Shown piece by piece: positions 1 through 9,035 of a DNA stretch of 20,105 nt. Source of the stretch: Hyphomonas sp. Its GTDB lineage: Bacteria > Pseudomonadota > Alphaproteobacteria > Caulobacterales > Hyphomonadaceae. Made by a program: the position numbers and the translations under genes. Each line of letters starts with the position of its first letter. The first letter of the stretch is position 1. The notes below the pieces were generated by a model, which searched no databases, was not told the origin of the DNA, and worked only from the letters and a program-made list of their open reading frames with translations. Where the stretch lies: assembly GCA_024743015.1 (NCBI GenBank), contig JANSXJ010000015.1, positions 1-20,105 of the forward strand, given 5' to 3'.

Positions 1-84
1 CGCACGTCCTATATGCCCCAGCACACTCATTGGCAGTGGCAACTGGATGGGGTCTTGGTGAAGATCAACGGGAAGCAGCACTAG
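1..84 (+). CDS. 3' end of an unidentified upstream gene (partial)
   Basis: Frame 1 is open from the first base to a TAG at 82-84, giving 27 residues that end in VKINGKQH. The tail is rich in Trp, His and Gln (a HTHWQWQLDG stretch), which looks like ordinary globular protein. The fragment is too short to assign to a family. It lies on the same strand as the efflux operon, 60 bases upstream of it. The open frame could be chance at this length, so the call rests on position and plausible composition only. Confidence 0.45.
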   Translation, partial: RTSYMPQHTHWQWQLDGVLVKINGKQH

Positions 85-144
85 CTTTACTGACACCCCC
101 CTTTTAAGGCTGACTTTTTTAGCTAGCGCATTAACTAGACCGGT

Positions 145-1578
145 ATGAACCTGACGGGAAACTTCTCTTGCGCGGCAGCAATGCTTCTCATCGTTGCGGC
201 TTGTGCGAGCGCGCCGCCGGCACCCGAGCGACCGGCGTTTACGGTCAAGGAAAGCGCATTCTCGACGACGAATACGAGCGGCATCGCCGCAAGCCCTGTC
301 ACGATGACCTGGTGGAAAACCTTTGACGATCCACTCCTGGATCAACTGGTGACCACTGCCCTCGCTGAAAACAAAGATCTCGCCGTTGCGGCAGCGAATA
401 TCGAGACGGCTCGCGCAGCGCTTGCGCGCCAGACGCTTCAAAGGTCTTTCTCGACAGATTCAGCTGCCAGCGCTGAACTTGGGCGAGCGGCACGAGACGG
501 CGCCAATACGGAACTGAGCGGAAGTGGACAGATCGGTGCCAGCTGGGAGTTCGACGCCGCTGGCGGCATATCGGCTGCCATTGACGGCGCGGTCTTTGAA
601 GTCGAGCAATTGTCAGAAATCCGGCGCGACGTTGCGGTCACCGTCGCAGCCGAAACAGCACTCGCTTATGTCGATTATCGCGGCAATCAGGTCCGGCTTA
701 GGGTAGCCCAGTCTAATGCCGAGCTACAAGGCGAAAGCCTCGAGCTTTTGAACGTATTGTTCGAAAATGGACGTGCCACACGTCTCGACGTTGAACGGGC
801 TGAGGCTCAATACCGCACGACGCTCGCATCCCTTCCCCTGCTGGAAATCGCCATCCGTTCAGCCGGGATAAGGTTGGCGGCTTTGACGGGTCGAACGGAC
901 TTTTCGGCTTCTGAGACGTTACTGCAACAGCCGGATATGCAAGTTGTCATTCCGTCTCCGCCTGAGAGTTTAGGCGTCGGGACGCCGCAAGATCTTATTC
1001 GCCGCCGACCTGACATTCGCGCCGCTGAAGCAGATATTGCCCGTCGATTGGCGCTGGGCGAGGTCGAACGCGCACGATTATTCCCAACACTGATGTTCAA
1101 CGCTGATCTGTTATCGCTCTTTACGGAAGACAATGCGAGCATTGACAGTTTCGGTTTCGGGATCGGTCCTGCCATCCGCTGGGAGGGTCCGGATCTTCGG
1201 CGTGTCCGCGGCGACATTGAGATCGCGGATGCCCAGACCCGCGCAGCCTTTGCCAATTATGAGCGCACGATCGTGGACGCCCTGCAGGAGATCGAAATCG
1301 CTCTGCTCTCCTATGGGCAAGAGCAGAAACGGCGTCCTGATCTGGAAGCGGCTGCAGATTCAGCAGCGCGCGCGCTCGACCTCGCGCGATTGCGATTTGA
1401 CGAAGGCCTTGATGACTTCTTAGATGTAATTGATGCTCAGCGCACATTGCTGGACGCACAAGATCGATTGGAAAGCAATCGCCTCGCAACAACCAGACAG
1501 GCGGTTGCTACGTATAGAGCTTTAGGCGGAATATGGGACGCTGAGGTGTTCGCACCTGCGACGCCGGAAAGTGAGTAA
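145..1578 (+). CDS. RND efflux outer-membrane channel lipoprotein (OprM/NodT type)
   Basis: This 477-residue protein has the usual length of the TolC/OprM family. The N-terminus is a lipoprotein signal: a hydrophobic core (AAMLLIVAAC) ends in a lipobox with Cys20 as the predicted acylated residue. The W56-W57 segment followed by DPLLDQLV is typical of the first outer-membrane efflux (OEP) repeat. The second repeat begins around the RRRPDIRAAEADIARR segment (about 286-301), a hallmark of the NodT subfamily. The protein should form the trimeric outer-membrane and periplasmic tunnel for the adaptor and pump encoded next. Its stop overlaps the adaptor's GTG start by 8 bases, so the two are translationally coupled. 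No clear Shine-Dalgarno precedes this ATG, but the signal peptide supports the start. The exported substrates cannot be read from sequence. Confidence 0.93.
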   Translation: MNLTGNFSCAAAMLLIVAACASAPPAPERPAFTVKESAFSTTNTSGIAASPVTMTWWKTFDDPLLDQLVTTALAENKDLAVAAANIETARAALARQTLQRSFSTDSAASAELGRAARDGANTELSGSGQIGASWEFDAAGGISAAIDGAVFEVEQLSEIRRDVAVTVAAETALAYVDYRGNQVRLRVAQSNAELQGESLELLNVLFENGRATRLDVERAEAQYRTTLASLPLLEIAIRSAGIRLAALTGRTDFSASETLLQQPDMQVVIPSPPESLGVGTPQDLIRRRPDIRAAEADIARRLALGEVERARLFPTLMFNADLLSLFTEDNASIDSFGFGIGPAIRWEGPDLRRVRGDIEIADAQTRAAFANYERTIVDALQEIEIALLSYGQEQKRRPDLEAAADSAARALDLARLRFDEGLDDFLDVIDAQRTLLDAQDRLESNRLATTRQAVATYRALGGIWDAEVFAPATPESE

Positions 1579-2683
1579 GATCAGTATGATACGGTCATTC
1601 TTGAGTATGGCACTCGTTGGCTTACTAATTGCGCTACCCGCCGCGGCGCAACGCGGCGGTCCAGCCAGTGTTTTCGCAGAACCCGTCACCGAACGGGAAT
1701 TTTCACGCGATATAGAAGCCCTGGGTACACTCGAACCAAATGAGCAAGTCGACCTGTCGCTGAATGCATCAGATCGAATTACGGCTCTCTATTTTGACGA
1801 TGGCGAGCGAGTGAGGGAAGGTAAAACGCTTTTGTCCCTTGCCCAGCGCGAACAGCTTGCACTGGTCGAGTCGGCGGAAGCGGACGTTGAAGAAGCTGCG
1901 CGGCAATTGGAACGGATTTCGCGGCTTGCAGCTGCCGAAGCTGTTTCTCAGTCCGAACTGGACAGCGCGCGGCGCGATCTCGACAGCGCGGAAGCGAATT
2001 TACGGGCGCTGCAATCACGCCAGAAAGATCGCGTTCTGGTCGCGCCTTTTGATGGCATTCTCGGATTTCGACGCGTAAGCGTTGGATCATTCGTGCGCCC
2101 CGGCGATGTCATCGCCACATTGATCGATGACAGCGAAATGAACCTGGATTTTGACGTGCCGTCTATTTTCACACGCTCGATTCAGCCTGGAACGACCATT
2201 ATCGCGCAGACTGATGATTTGCCGGGCGACACGTTCACGGGCGAGATTGAAACGCTCGACAATCGCATTGATCCGGTCACACGATCGATCAGGGCGCGCG
2301 CGACCATACCGAACCCCGAGCGCCTATTGCGCTCCGGTATGTTTATGCGGGTGTCGGTGATTGCAGAGCCGCGGACCAGCCTGGCCGTGCCGGAATCTGC
2401 CGTGCAACCTGTCGGCCCGCGAACATTCGTTTGGCGCGTAACGCCAGAGAGCGACGTCCTGAAAGCGCGCCGTGTCGAAGTTCAACTGGGACAACGCGCC
2501 AATGGCTATATCGAAGTCCTTTCAGGTCTGGCGGCAGGCGATCAGGTCATCACTGAAGGCATCATTCGTGTTCGCGAAGGGTCTGAACTCAAAGTAGAAG
2601 ACAAGCGCCTGCTCGACCCTGGAGGTGTAGTGGCAAGCAGCGGACCAAACTCGGGGTCCGCCTCTTTCGGCGCATCTAATTAG
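1571..2683 (+). CDS. RND efflux periplasmic adaptor (membrane fusion protein)
   Basis: This 370-residue HlyD/AcrA-type adaptor links the inner-membrane pump to the outer-membrane channel. A Sec signal peptide covers residues 1-26, with cleavage likely after ALPAAA. There is no lipobox Cys, so it is probably soluble or peripherally bound. Two lipoyl half-motifs (about 58-92 and 153-186) flank an alpha-helical hairpin (about 93-152, rich in Glu, Ala, Arg and Leu). Beta-barrel and membrane-proximal domains follow, including the typical ETLDNRIDPVTRSIRARA and GMFMRV segments. The start is GTG at 1571, overlapping the channel gene. An in-frame ATG at 1586 also leaves an intact signal peptide, so the exact start is not certain. 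A strong ribosome site for the pump gene lies just after the stop. Confidence 0.93.
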   Translation: MSKISMIRSFLSMALVGLLIALPAAAQRGGPASVFAEPVTEREFSRDIEALGTLEPNEQVDLSLNASDRITALYFDDGERVREGKTLLSLAQREQLALVESAEADVEEAARQLERISRLAAAEAVSQSELDSARRDLDSAEANLRALQSRQKDRVLVAPFDGILGFRRVSVGSFVRPGDVIATLIDDSEMNLDFDVPSIFTRSIQPGTTIIAQTDDLPGDTFTGEIETLDNRIDPVTRSIRARATIPNPERLLRSGMFMRVSVIAEPRTSLAVPESAVQPVGPRTFVWRVTPESDVLKARRVEVQLGQRANGYIEVLSGLAAGDQVITEGIIRVREGSELKVEDKRLLDPGGVVASSGPNSGSASFGASN

Positions 2684-2694
2684 GAGGGTCAGTC

Positions 2695-5600
2695 ATGCTG
2701 CTCTCTGATACCGCGGTCACGCGCCCGGTCTTCGCATCCGTGATTGCGCTCATCCTGGTTGTTCTTGGCATAGTCGCATTTGATCGGCTGTCTTTGCGGG
2801 AATACCCAGACATTGATGCCCCCATTGTGACCATAGACACACGCTATGCCGGCGCATCGGCGAGTGTGGTGGAAACGCGCATCACGCAGATCATCGAAGA
2901 CCGCATCGCTGGCGTTGAAGGCATTCGGTTCATCAACTCCAACTCGCGCGATGGTCGCTCGAGCATTTCAATCGAGTTCGGCGTCAATCAGGATATCGAT
3001 GTCGCCGCAAACGATATTCGCGATCGGATCTCCGGCGTGCTCGACAACTTGCCCGAAGAAGCCGATCCGCCTGAGGTCGAAAAAGCTGACTCCAATGATG
3101 ACGTGATCATATGGCTCAATCTCGCAGCGGAGAACCTCACCACACCTGAAATTTCCGACTATGCCGAGCGCAATCTTGTCGATCGCTTTTCCGCTCTGGA
3201 CGGCGTCGCCCGAGTCCGCGTCGGCGGGTCCCGAAATTACGCCTTGCGGGTGTGGATCGACCGACGCGCTCTGGCGGCGCGAAACCTGACGGTCAACGAC
3301 CTCGAACAAGCTTTGCGTCGTGAGAATATCGAAGCGCCCGCAGGCAGCATTGAATCTGACACGCGCGCCTACACCGTCCGGATTGACCGGGCGTTTCAGA
3401 CTCCCGAAGACTTCGCAGGTCTTGTCGTGGCAGAGGGGCAAGACGGCTATCTCGTACGCCTCGGCGATGTCGCACGCGTTGAGCGCGGAACGGTGGAAGA
3501 CCGAAACATGTTTCGCGGCAATGGCGTGCCAATGGTCGGACTGGGCATTATCAAACAATCCACCGCCAATACGGTCGACGTCGCAAACGCCGCTAAGGCT
3601 CTGGCCGATCAACTGAACGAGACGCTTCCGGATGGAGTGGTGATCGCCCGAAGCTTCGACAGTTCCGTCTTCATCTCTGCATCGATCCGGGAAGTCTATA
3701 CGACTCTCGCGATTGCCGTCGGGCTGGTGACCCTGGTGATTTTCCTATTCCTCGGCAGTGCCCGCGCGACGATAATCCCCGCGATCACAGTGCCCATCTC
3801 CATCATTTCCACGTTCATCGTGCTGTATGCACTCGGCTTCTCGATCAATTTGCTCACACTCTTGGCCATGGTGCTGGCCATCGGACTGGTCGTCGACGAC
3901 GCGATTGTCGTTCTTGAGAACATCTCGAGGCGTATGAAAGTGTATGGCGAAACACCACTCGTCGCGGCCTTCAAGGGCACGCGGCAAGTCGGTTTCGCCG
4001 TTATCGCGACGACCCTGGTACTGGTCGCCGTATTCGTTCCGATCACATTTTTACAAGGTGATATTGGGCGTTTGTTCACGGAGTTCGCGCTGACCATCTC
4101 AGCGGCTGTGGTGTTCTCGAGTTTGCTGGCATTGACGCTGACTCCGATGATGGCGTCCAAACTGCTCAGCCGCCCTGCAGACAAATGGACCATCGCGTCA
4201 TTTTTACCGCGTTTGGTTGACGGCGCCTTTGGCCTGATCAGGCGTGGATATGGTTGGATGCTGAATATTCTGATCCCACGTCCGCTGATCATGGCCATTC
4301 TGCTTTCTGGTCTGTTCGGGGCGACCTATCATCTCTCGCAATCGGTCACCGAAGAATATGTGCCGCGCGAAGATCGCGGCGCTTTCTTCGTTGTCGTGCG
4401 CGGTCCGGAAGGCGCGTCCTACAGCTATATGGAGCGCTATATAGACGAGATCGAGCGTCGTCTTTTGCCTTACACTGAAAGCCAGGATGGTAAGCCGCCA
4501 GAAGTGAATCGCCTGCTGTTTCGCGCGCCCGGATTCGGATCTTCTGCGTTCAACCAGGCCTTTATCATTGTCGTCCTGAATGACTGGAGCCAAAGACGAC
4601 CGGCCGACACGATTGTTGCAGAGGTCAATCGAAAACTCTCCGACTTGCCCGGGGTTCGAGGGTTTGCGCGAATGCGACAAGGTCTTGGAGGGGGAACCGG
4701 AAAACCGGTCCAGTTCGTGATCGGTGGGCCGAGTTATGAAGCACTTGTCGAGTGGCGCGACACATTTGTCACCGCGCTCGAAAACAGTGACCTCGGTCTG
4801 GTCGACATTGATTGGGACTACAAAGAAACACAGCCCCAATACCGTGTTAAAGTTGATTATGACCGCGCCGCCGATCTCGGTGTCACCGTGGCGGATCTCG
4901 GCGCGACCCTCCAAACCATGCTCGGTTCCAGGCGGGTCACGACTTATATTGAGAACGGAGAAGAGTATGATGTGATCCTGGAGGGCCTGCGATCCGATCA
5001 GAATAATCCAAACGATATCGAGAACATCTATGTCCGCTCGTCGCGCTCCGGTAGTCTGGTCCCATTGGCGAGCCTGATCAGCGTCGAGGCCCTGGCCGAC
5101 AGTCCAACTTTGAACCGGTACAATCGTGTGCGCGCAATCACGATCGAAGCCGGATTGGCCCCTGGAGTGTCCCTCGGCGATGCGCTCGATGGCATGCAGC
5201 TTATTGCGCGCGATGTCTTACCGATCGAAGCCACGATCGATTTCAAAGGTCAGTCGCTCGATTTCAAAACCTCCGGGTCGTCGATACTCTTTGTCTTCGG
5301 GATCGGTCTTGTCATTGTGTTTCTGGTCCTGGCGGCGCAGTTTGAAAGCTATCGTCACCCGATCATCATCATGCTCTGCGTACCCGCGACGTTGGCGGGT
5401 GGTTTATTCGGCTTGTGGTATACCGGGACCAGCATCAACATTTACACCCAGATCGGACTGATCATGCTGGTCGGGCTTGCCGCAAAGAATGGCATTCTGA
5501 TTGTCGAATTTGCCAATCAACTCCGCGATGAAGGCATGGCCTTTCAGGCCGCTATCAAACAAGCGTCCATGGATCGCCTCAGACCGATTGTGATGACAGG

Positions 5601-5832
5601 CCTGACAACCGCTGCGGGTACCCTGCCCCTTATTCTTTCCAGCGGCGCCGGTTCTGAGACCCGTGCGGCGATTGGCATTGTCATCTTGTTCGGCGTCATC
5701 GCCGCTGTCCTCGTTACGGTGCTTTTCGTCCCGACCGCCTATGCCCTGATCGCCCGTGGATCAGGATCACCAGGCGATGTCGCGCGGCGGCTGGAACTGG
5801 AATCCAACCAAGCGACCGTACCCGCAGAGTAA
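2695..5832 (+). CDS. RND multidrug efflux pump, HAE1 family (AcrB-like)
   Basis: At 1045 residues it has full AcrB-family length. It is the inner-membrane, proton-driven pump of the tripartite complex, expected to be trimeric with 12 transmembrane helices and two large periplasmic loops. The N-terminus (SDTAVTRPVFASVIALIL) is typical of the family. The proton-relay aspartates are present as D401-D402 in GLVVDDAIVVLEN (TM4), and the partner lysine is K931 in AAKNGILIVEF (TM10). A consensus AGGAGG ends 7 bases before the ATG. Periplasmic porter segments such as REYPDIDAP and the C-terminal TAAGTLPLILSSGAGSETR segment also fit HAE1 pumps. It is the last gene of the efflux operon. No TetR, MarR or two-component regulator is adjacent, so control is not evident here. 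Substrate range is unknown. Confidence 0.96.
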   Translation: MLLSDTAVTRPVFASVIALILVVLGIVAFDRLSLREYPDIDAPIVTIDTRYAGASASVVETRITQIIEDRIAGVEGIRFINSNSRDGRSSISIEFGVNQDIDVAANDIRDRISGVLDNLPEEADPPEVEKADSNDDVIIWLNLAAENLTTPEISDYAERNLVDRFSALDGVARVRVGGSRNYALRVWIDRRALAARNLTVNDLEQALRRENIEAPAGSIESDTRAYTVRIDRAFQTPEDFAGLVVAEGQDGYLVRLGDVARVERGTVEDRNMFRGNGVPMVGLGIIKQSTANTVDVANAAKALADQLNETLPDGVVIARSFDSSVFISASIREVYTTLAIAVGLVTLVIFLFLGSARATIIPAITVPISIISTFIVLYALGFSINLLTLLAMVLAIGLVVDDAIVVLENISRRMKVYGETPLVAAFKGTRQVGFAVIATTLVLVAVFVPITFLQGDIGRLFTEFALTISAAVVFSSLLALTLTPMMASKLLSRPADKWTIASFLPRLVDGAFGLIRRGYGWMLNILIPRPLIMAILLSGLFGATYHLSQSVTEEYVPREDRGAFFVVVRGPEGASYSYMERYIDEIERRLLPYTESQDGKPPEVNRLLFRAPGFGSSAFNQAFIIVVLNDWSQRRPADTIVAEVNRKLSDLPGVRGFARMRQGLGGGTGKPVQFVIGGPSYEALVEWRDTFVTALENSDLGLVDIDWDYKETQPQYRVKVDYDRAADLGVTVADLGATLQTMLGSRRVTTYIENGEEYDVILEGLRSDQNNPNDIENIYVRSSRSGSLVPLASLISVEALADSPTLNRYNRVRAITIEAGLAPGVSLGDALDGMQLIARDVLPIEATIDFKGQSLDFKTSGSSILFVFGIGLVIVFLVLAAQFESYRHPIIIMLCVPATLAGGLFGLWYTGTSINIYTQIGLIMLVGLAAKNGILIVEFANQLRDEGMAFQAAIKQASMDRLRPIVMTGLTTAAGTLPLILSSGAGSETRAAIGIVILFGVIAAVLVTVLFVPTAYALIARGSGSPGDVARRLELESNQATVPAE

Positions 5833-5883
5833 TCGGACAGAGACGTTCCGCTTCCCACGCCGTCGATAGGGGCAAACTATCAG

Positions 5884-5914
5884 GGCGGAATATTTTTTGT
5901 ATTTTGATTCCGCC
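5884..5914. promoter_or_regulatory. Perfect 8-bp inverted repeat upstream of the MFS gene
   Basis: GGCGGAAT (5884-5891) and ATTCCGCC (5907-5914) are exact reverse complements separated by a 15-base T-rich spacer. No T-tract follows the right arm, which argues against a simple intrinsic terminator for the efflux operon. The element lies just upstream of a TATAAT box at 5942. It could be an operator or activator site for the MFS gene, or an mRNA hairpin at the end of the RND transcript. A weaker 5-bp hairpin (GATAG/CTATC, 5865-5881) lies directly before it. Confidence 0.45.
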
Positions 5915-5941
5915 ATTCGAAGCCAAAATCGAACGGATAAA

Positions 5942-5947
5942 TATAAT
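5942..5947 (+). promoter_or_regulatory. Candidate -10 box of the MFS transporter gene
   Basis: A consensus TATAAT lies 57 bases before the preferred ATG of the MFS gene. No good -35 hexamer sits 16-18 bases upstream; the nearest candidate, TTCGAA at 5916-5921, is 20 bases away. A promoter with a weak -35 that depends on an activator at the inverted repeat is possible. If it is used, transcription starts after the longer ATG at 5897, which supports the shorter protein. Confidence 0.35.
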
Positions 5948-6004
5948 CGGGCGGTGCGCGCGGGGATCTCATTCCTGACGGTCATCGCCAGCGGAGGATC
6001 ACGC

Positions 6005-7447
6005 ATGAATAGCCAAGTTGCCGATGCAACCAGCGGGTCAAACGCTGCATCCTTGTCATCGACTGGAACGAGTTACGGCAGCTTCAACTATCGATCCTAC
6101 GTCCTGATGTCGCTGACGGTGGTTTACACGTTCAACTTCATCGACCGAATTTTGATCAGCGTGGTCAGCGTTCCGATCATCAATGAATTCGAATTGTCAC
6201 AGTTCCAGTTTGGCCTGCTTTCGGGGATTGGATTTGCCCTGTTTTACACCCTCCTGGGCATTCCAATCGCAAACCTCTCTGAAAAAGTCAGTCGCAAACT
6301 CATTATCGGCGTCAGCGTGATCCTCTGGTCATTCGCGACGGTGCTTTGCGGGTTTACCGTCGGCTTTGTTACGCTTCTTTTTGCCCGCATGCTGGTGGGC
6401 ATTGGAGAAGCCGGGTGCACCCCGCCCGCGAACTCCATGATCAGCGATTATTACGCGCCGTCCGCCCGGCCGACCGCGCTTGGTATTTATGCGATGGGTG
6501 TCACCGCAGGCGGCGTTATGGCGCAAGTCTTTGGCGGATTCATTCTCGACTTCTTCACTTGGCGCGAAGCCTTTATCTTCATTGGCGCACCCGGCATCCT
6601 CATTGGAATAATTTTCCTGCTGACCATCAAAGAACCTCCTCGTGGGTATTCGGACCCGCCAGGCGCCGCGCATGTGGAAAAGGCCGGCTTTGCAGAAGCG
6701 ATCGCCGAAATTTTCTCCAAGCGTACATTCTGGGTGATGACCACAGGTGCTACAATTGCGGCGTTCGCGGGCTATGCGCTTGTCGGATTACAGCCTCAGC
6801 ACGTCGTTTTCACGCAAGGCTTCACGCCAGCTGAGACGGCGCTGATGTTCATGGCGCCTGTGGGGCTTGCGGGTACGCTTGGCGCGTTCCTCGGAGGCTA
6901 TCTGACCGAGCGCGCTTCGAAACGCTCCGAAACCGCAGCGACCTGGGTACCGGGGATCGCCTTCCTGTTCTGCGCACCGATTTATGCTTCGGCGTTCCTG
7001 GTCGGCGACAGTACGCTGATGCTGGTCTTGCTGATGGTCGCCAGCACGCTGCAATACTTCTACCTCGGTGCGCAATACAATATCGCCCAGGCGGTTGTGA
7101 GCCTGCGCGTGAGAGCCACGGCGATTGCCGTTTTGCTCTTCGTGGTGAATCTCATCGGCTATGGCATCGGGCCACCAGCGCTTGGCATTATCGCGGACAC
7201 ACTCTCAACCAATTGGATCAATTCAAGCCTGTTTGCCGGGCAGATTGCTGCCACCTGTAGCCTCACCGACCCAAGCCTGACAGAGGAGCTCGTCAGTGCC
7301 TGTCGCGATGCCAGAGCCTATGGTGTTCGCTGGGCCTGCGTGGTGGCGACGGGCCTGTTTGCCCTGGCCGGCGCGTTCTTCCTGCTTGCCGGACGCTCAT
7401 TCACACGCGACCTCTATGTGAATCAGAAAGCGGCTGCTGCAGCCTGA
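6005..7447 (+). CDS. Spinster-like MFS transporter
   Basis: A 480-residue major facilitator superfamily carrier with about 12 transmembrane helices. TM1 carries YTFNFIDRILISVV, and the TM2-TM3 loop holds a degenerate motif A (GIPIANLSEKVSRK, about 85-98). TM4 has RMLVGIGEAGCTPPANSMISDYY, typical of the spinster-related MFS group common in Caulobacterales and sphingomonads. Members are proposed to move lipids or organic anions, but the substrate cannot be predicted. I chose ATG 6005 because GGAGG lies 6 bases upstream and the N-terminus then resembles the family. The longer frame from 5897 would start inside the inverted-repeat loop and upstream of the TATAAT box. A soluble segment with two Cys, predicted between the last two helices, is somewhat unusual. 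The gene converges on the Anbu gene with only 14 bases between the stops. Confidence 0.88.
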   Translation: MNSQVADATSGSNAASLSSTGTSYGSFNYRSYVLMSLTVVYTFNFIDRILISVVSVPIINEFELSQFQFGLLSGIGFALFYTLLGIPIANLSEKVSRKLIIGVSVILWSFATVLCGFTVGFVTLLFARMLVGIGEAGCTPPANSMISDYYAPSARPTALGIYAMGVTAGGVMAQVFGGFILDFFTWREAFIFIGAPGILIGIIFLLTIKEPPRGYSDPPGAAHVEKAGFAEAIAEIFSKRTFWVMTTGATIAAFAGYALVGLQPQHVVFTQGFTPAETALMFMAPVGLAGTLGAFLGGYLTERASKRSETAATWVPGIAFLFCAPIYASAFLVGDSTLMLVLLMVASTLQYFYLGAQYNIAQAVVSLRVRATAIAVLLFVVNLIGYGIGPPALGIIADTLSTNWINSSLFAGQIAATCSLTDPSLTEELVSACRDARAYGVRWACVVATGLFALAGAFFLLAGRSFTRDLYVNQKAAAAA

Positions 7448-7461
7448 AACGGATCAGAGTG

Positions 7462-8202
7462 TCAACGAGAGTGAACGCTAAACTCTGGCAAACCATCCAG
7501 AGCTGATTTCAGCGCGGATCCCCAGGCCTCGGAGATGGCTGCGAACGTTGCGTCGGATTCTTCAATTCGGAATTCCGCGCCAGTTTCCAGTGAATTGGCT
7601 TCGTAAACGTGCACATCCAGCGGCATTCCGACGGACAGGTTCGCCCGCAAAGTTGAATCGAAGGACACGCACAGCAGACGAAGGGCTTGCTCGACGCTCA
7701 TCGCCGGATCGAAGGCCCGGAAGATGATTGGGCGTCCATACTTGGTCTCGCCGATTTGGAAGAACGGCGTCTCGGTGCTTGCTTCGATGAAGTTGCCTTC
7801 CGGATAAATCAGGAAAAGGCGCGGCTCCATGCCCTTGATCTGCCCGCCCATGATCAACGTCGCGCGAAACGCGGATTCAGCGTCCTGTCCTTCGTCGGCA
7901 TGGGCATTGACAACTTCGTTGAGCGTATCCGCGATCAGACGCGCCGCCTGGAACAGGGTCGGGACCTGCAGGAGCGTGGGGTCTCGTTCTTCCGGGGCTT
8001 TGGAGCGTTCATCCAGCAGGCTGACAACGGCTTGTGTCGTGGCGAGGTTACCAGCTGTCATCAAGGTAATCACACGCTCGCCGGGTACAGACCAGGTGAA
8101 CATCTTTCTGAAAACGGAAATATTATCGACGCCCGCATTGGTACGCGTATCAGACATGAAAACGAGATGATCGTTCATTTTCAGAGCTGCGCAATAAGTC
8201 AT
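7462..8202 (-). CDS. Anbu proteasome-like peptidase (ancestral beta subunit)
   Basis: This 246-residue protein belongs to the Ntn-hydrolase/proteasome beta family, in the bacterial Anbu branch related to HslV. The start MTYCAALK followed by FMSDTRTNAGVDNIS is diagnostic. After Met removal the nucleophile would be Thr2, with Asp18 and Lys33 at or next to the proteasome D17 and K33 positions. I chose ATG 8202 rather than an upstream in-frame codon at 8280 because only this start exposes Thr2 and because GAGGA lies 9 bases upstream. Structural work on Anbu shows open helical assemblies, and its physiological substrate is not established. The gene is last in the operon, 31 bases after the transglutaminase-like gene. 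It presumably acts on a product or tag made by the upstream enzymes, which is inference from conserved neighbourhood. Confidence 0.9.
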   Translation of the reverse strand: MTYCAALKMNDHLVFMSDTRTNAGVDNISVFRKMFTWSVPGERVITLMTAGNLATTQAVVSLLDERSKAPEERDPTLLQVPTLFQAARLIADTLNEVVNAHADEGQDAESAFRATLIMGGQIKGMEPRLFLIYPEGNFIEASTETPFFQIGETKYGRPIIFRAFDPAMSVEQALRLLCVSFDSTLRANLSVGMPLDVHVYEANSLETGAEFRIEESDATFAAISEAWGSALKSALDGLPEFSVHSR

Positions 8203-8233
8203 TCGGTCTTGTCCTCGCTTCGACCGACCAGCC

Positions 8234-9034
8234 CTATTGTTGAACCTGGATGGAGACAACCAAATTTTCCCGTCCTGCACCGACGGTCAGGCCTTTGGTT
8301 GGTGCGACATCAGCATAGTCTAACCCTTGAGCAATGCGGACATAGCGCTCATCCGGGCTGATGCCGTTCGAAACATCGAAACCGACCCAGCCAAGCCCAT
8401 CAAGGTAGACTTCACTCCAGGCATGGCTGGCATCCTGCGAGGTGCGGTCATCCATTAGCAGGTAACCGCTGACATAGCGTGCGGGAAAGCCCTTTTCGCG
8501 AACCACGCTGAGAAAGATGTGGCTGTGATCCTGGCAAACACCTTTTGCGTTTTCGAGCGCGTCACCAGCCGTTGTCGCGACACTGGATTGCCCGGTGACA
8601 TAAGTGACACGCTCACGGACCACCCGACTAAGCTCATGTAGCCCCGATAGCGTGTCCTCAGCAGGTAAACTGATCGAGTTGGCCAGATCACGCAAACCTT
8701 CTGTCATTTTGGTCAGGACCGATTGTCGGCGATAGAACCAGAGTGGCATGGCCTGCGCGTGCGCACCGAGGATCCCATCTGCGCAAAGCGTGTCCACCTC
8801 TCCTGAGACGCTGATTTCAAGCAATTGTGCGTCGGGAAGCACGCTGATGAGATCGGTTCTGTTTCCATGCTGGTCAATAAACTGGGCCTGCGTCCGCGCG
8901 CCGTCGAGGCTGACCTCCCATTCGAGCACAGTCTGCGCCGACGAAGACTGCGGCGAGGCGCGCAGTTGCAGCAAGCCATAGGAAGGCGGCTCGTCATAGT
9001 GAAATTGCGTTGTATGCTTGATCTGCAGGCGCAT
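8234..9034 (-). CDS. Transglutaminase-like cysteine peptidase of the Anbu operon
   Basis: This 266-residue protein has the two-part form usual for bacterial transglutaminase-like proteins. An N-terminal beta domain (about 1-80, starting MRLQIKHTTQFHYDEP) precedes the catalytic core. The triad is visible: Cys167 in GVCQDHSH, His204 in ASHAWSEVY and Asp220 in WVGFDVSNG. Such enzymes usually hydrolyse or transfer at amide bonds and are likely cytoplasmic here, as no signal peptide is seen. The ATG at 9034 lies one base after the alpha-E stop (TGA-T-ATG), indicating coupled translation. A longer frame to 9103 overlaps alpha-E and adds residues foreign to the family. The context suggests cleavage or modification of peptides made by the ATP-grasp enzyme. 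Confidence 0.92.
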   Translation of the reverse strand: MRLQIKHTTQFHYDEPPSYGLLQLRASPQSSSAQTVLEWEVSLDGARTQAQFIDQHGNRTDLISVLPDAQLLEISVSGEVDTLCADGILGAHAQAMPLWFYRRQSVLTKMTEGLRDLANSISLPAEDTLSGLHELSRVVRERVTYVTGQSSVATTAGDALENAKGVCQDHSHIFLSVVREKGFPARYVSGYLLMDDRTSQDASHAWSEVYLDGLGWVGFDVSNGISPDERYVRIAQGLDYADVAPTKGLTVGAGRENLVVSIQVQQ

Positions 9035-9035
9035 A

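Noticed and set aside
81..126. CTAGCT/AGCTAG repeat with a T-run before the efflux operon
   Set aside because: A 6-bp stem with a 34-base loop, and the T-run lies inside the loop, so it is not a convincing terminator for the upstream gene.
2968..3612. 214-residue open frame on the minus strand inside the RND pump gene
   Set aside because: It lies wholly antisense to a well-recognised pump gene, and its composition mirrors the GC-biased codon use of that gene.
5897..6004. Longer N-terminus for the MFS transporter
   Set aside because: The start would lie in the loop of the inverted repeat and upstream of the TATAAT box, and ATG 6005 has a strong ribosome site.
7455..7487. CAGAGT/ACTCTG inverted repeat between the convergent MFS and Anbu genes
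   Set aside because: Only 6 bp with a loop of over 20 bases and no T-tract on either strand, so not credible as a bidirectional terminator.
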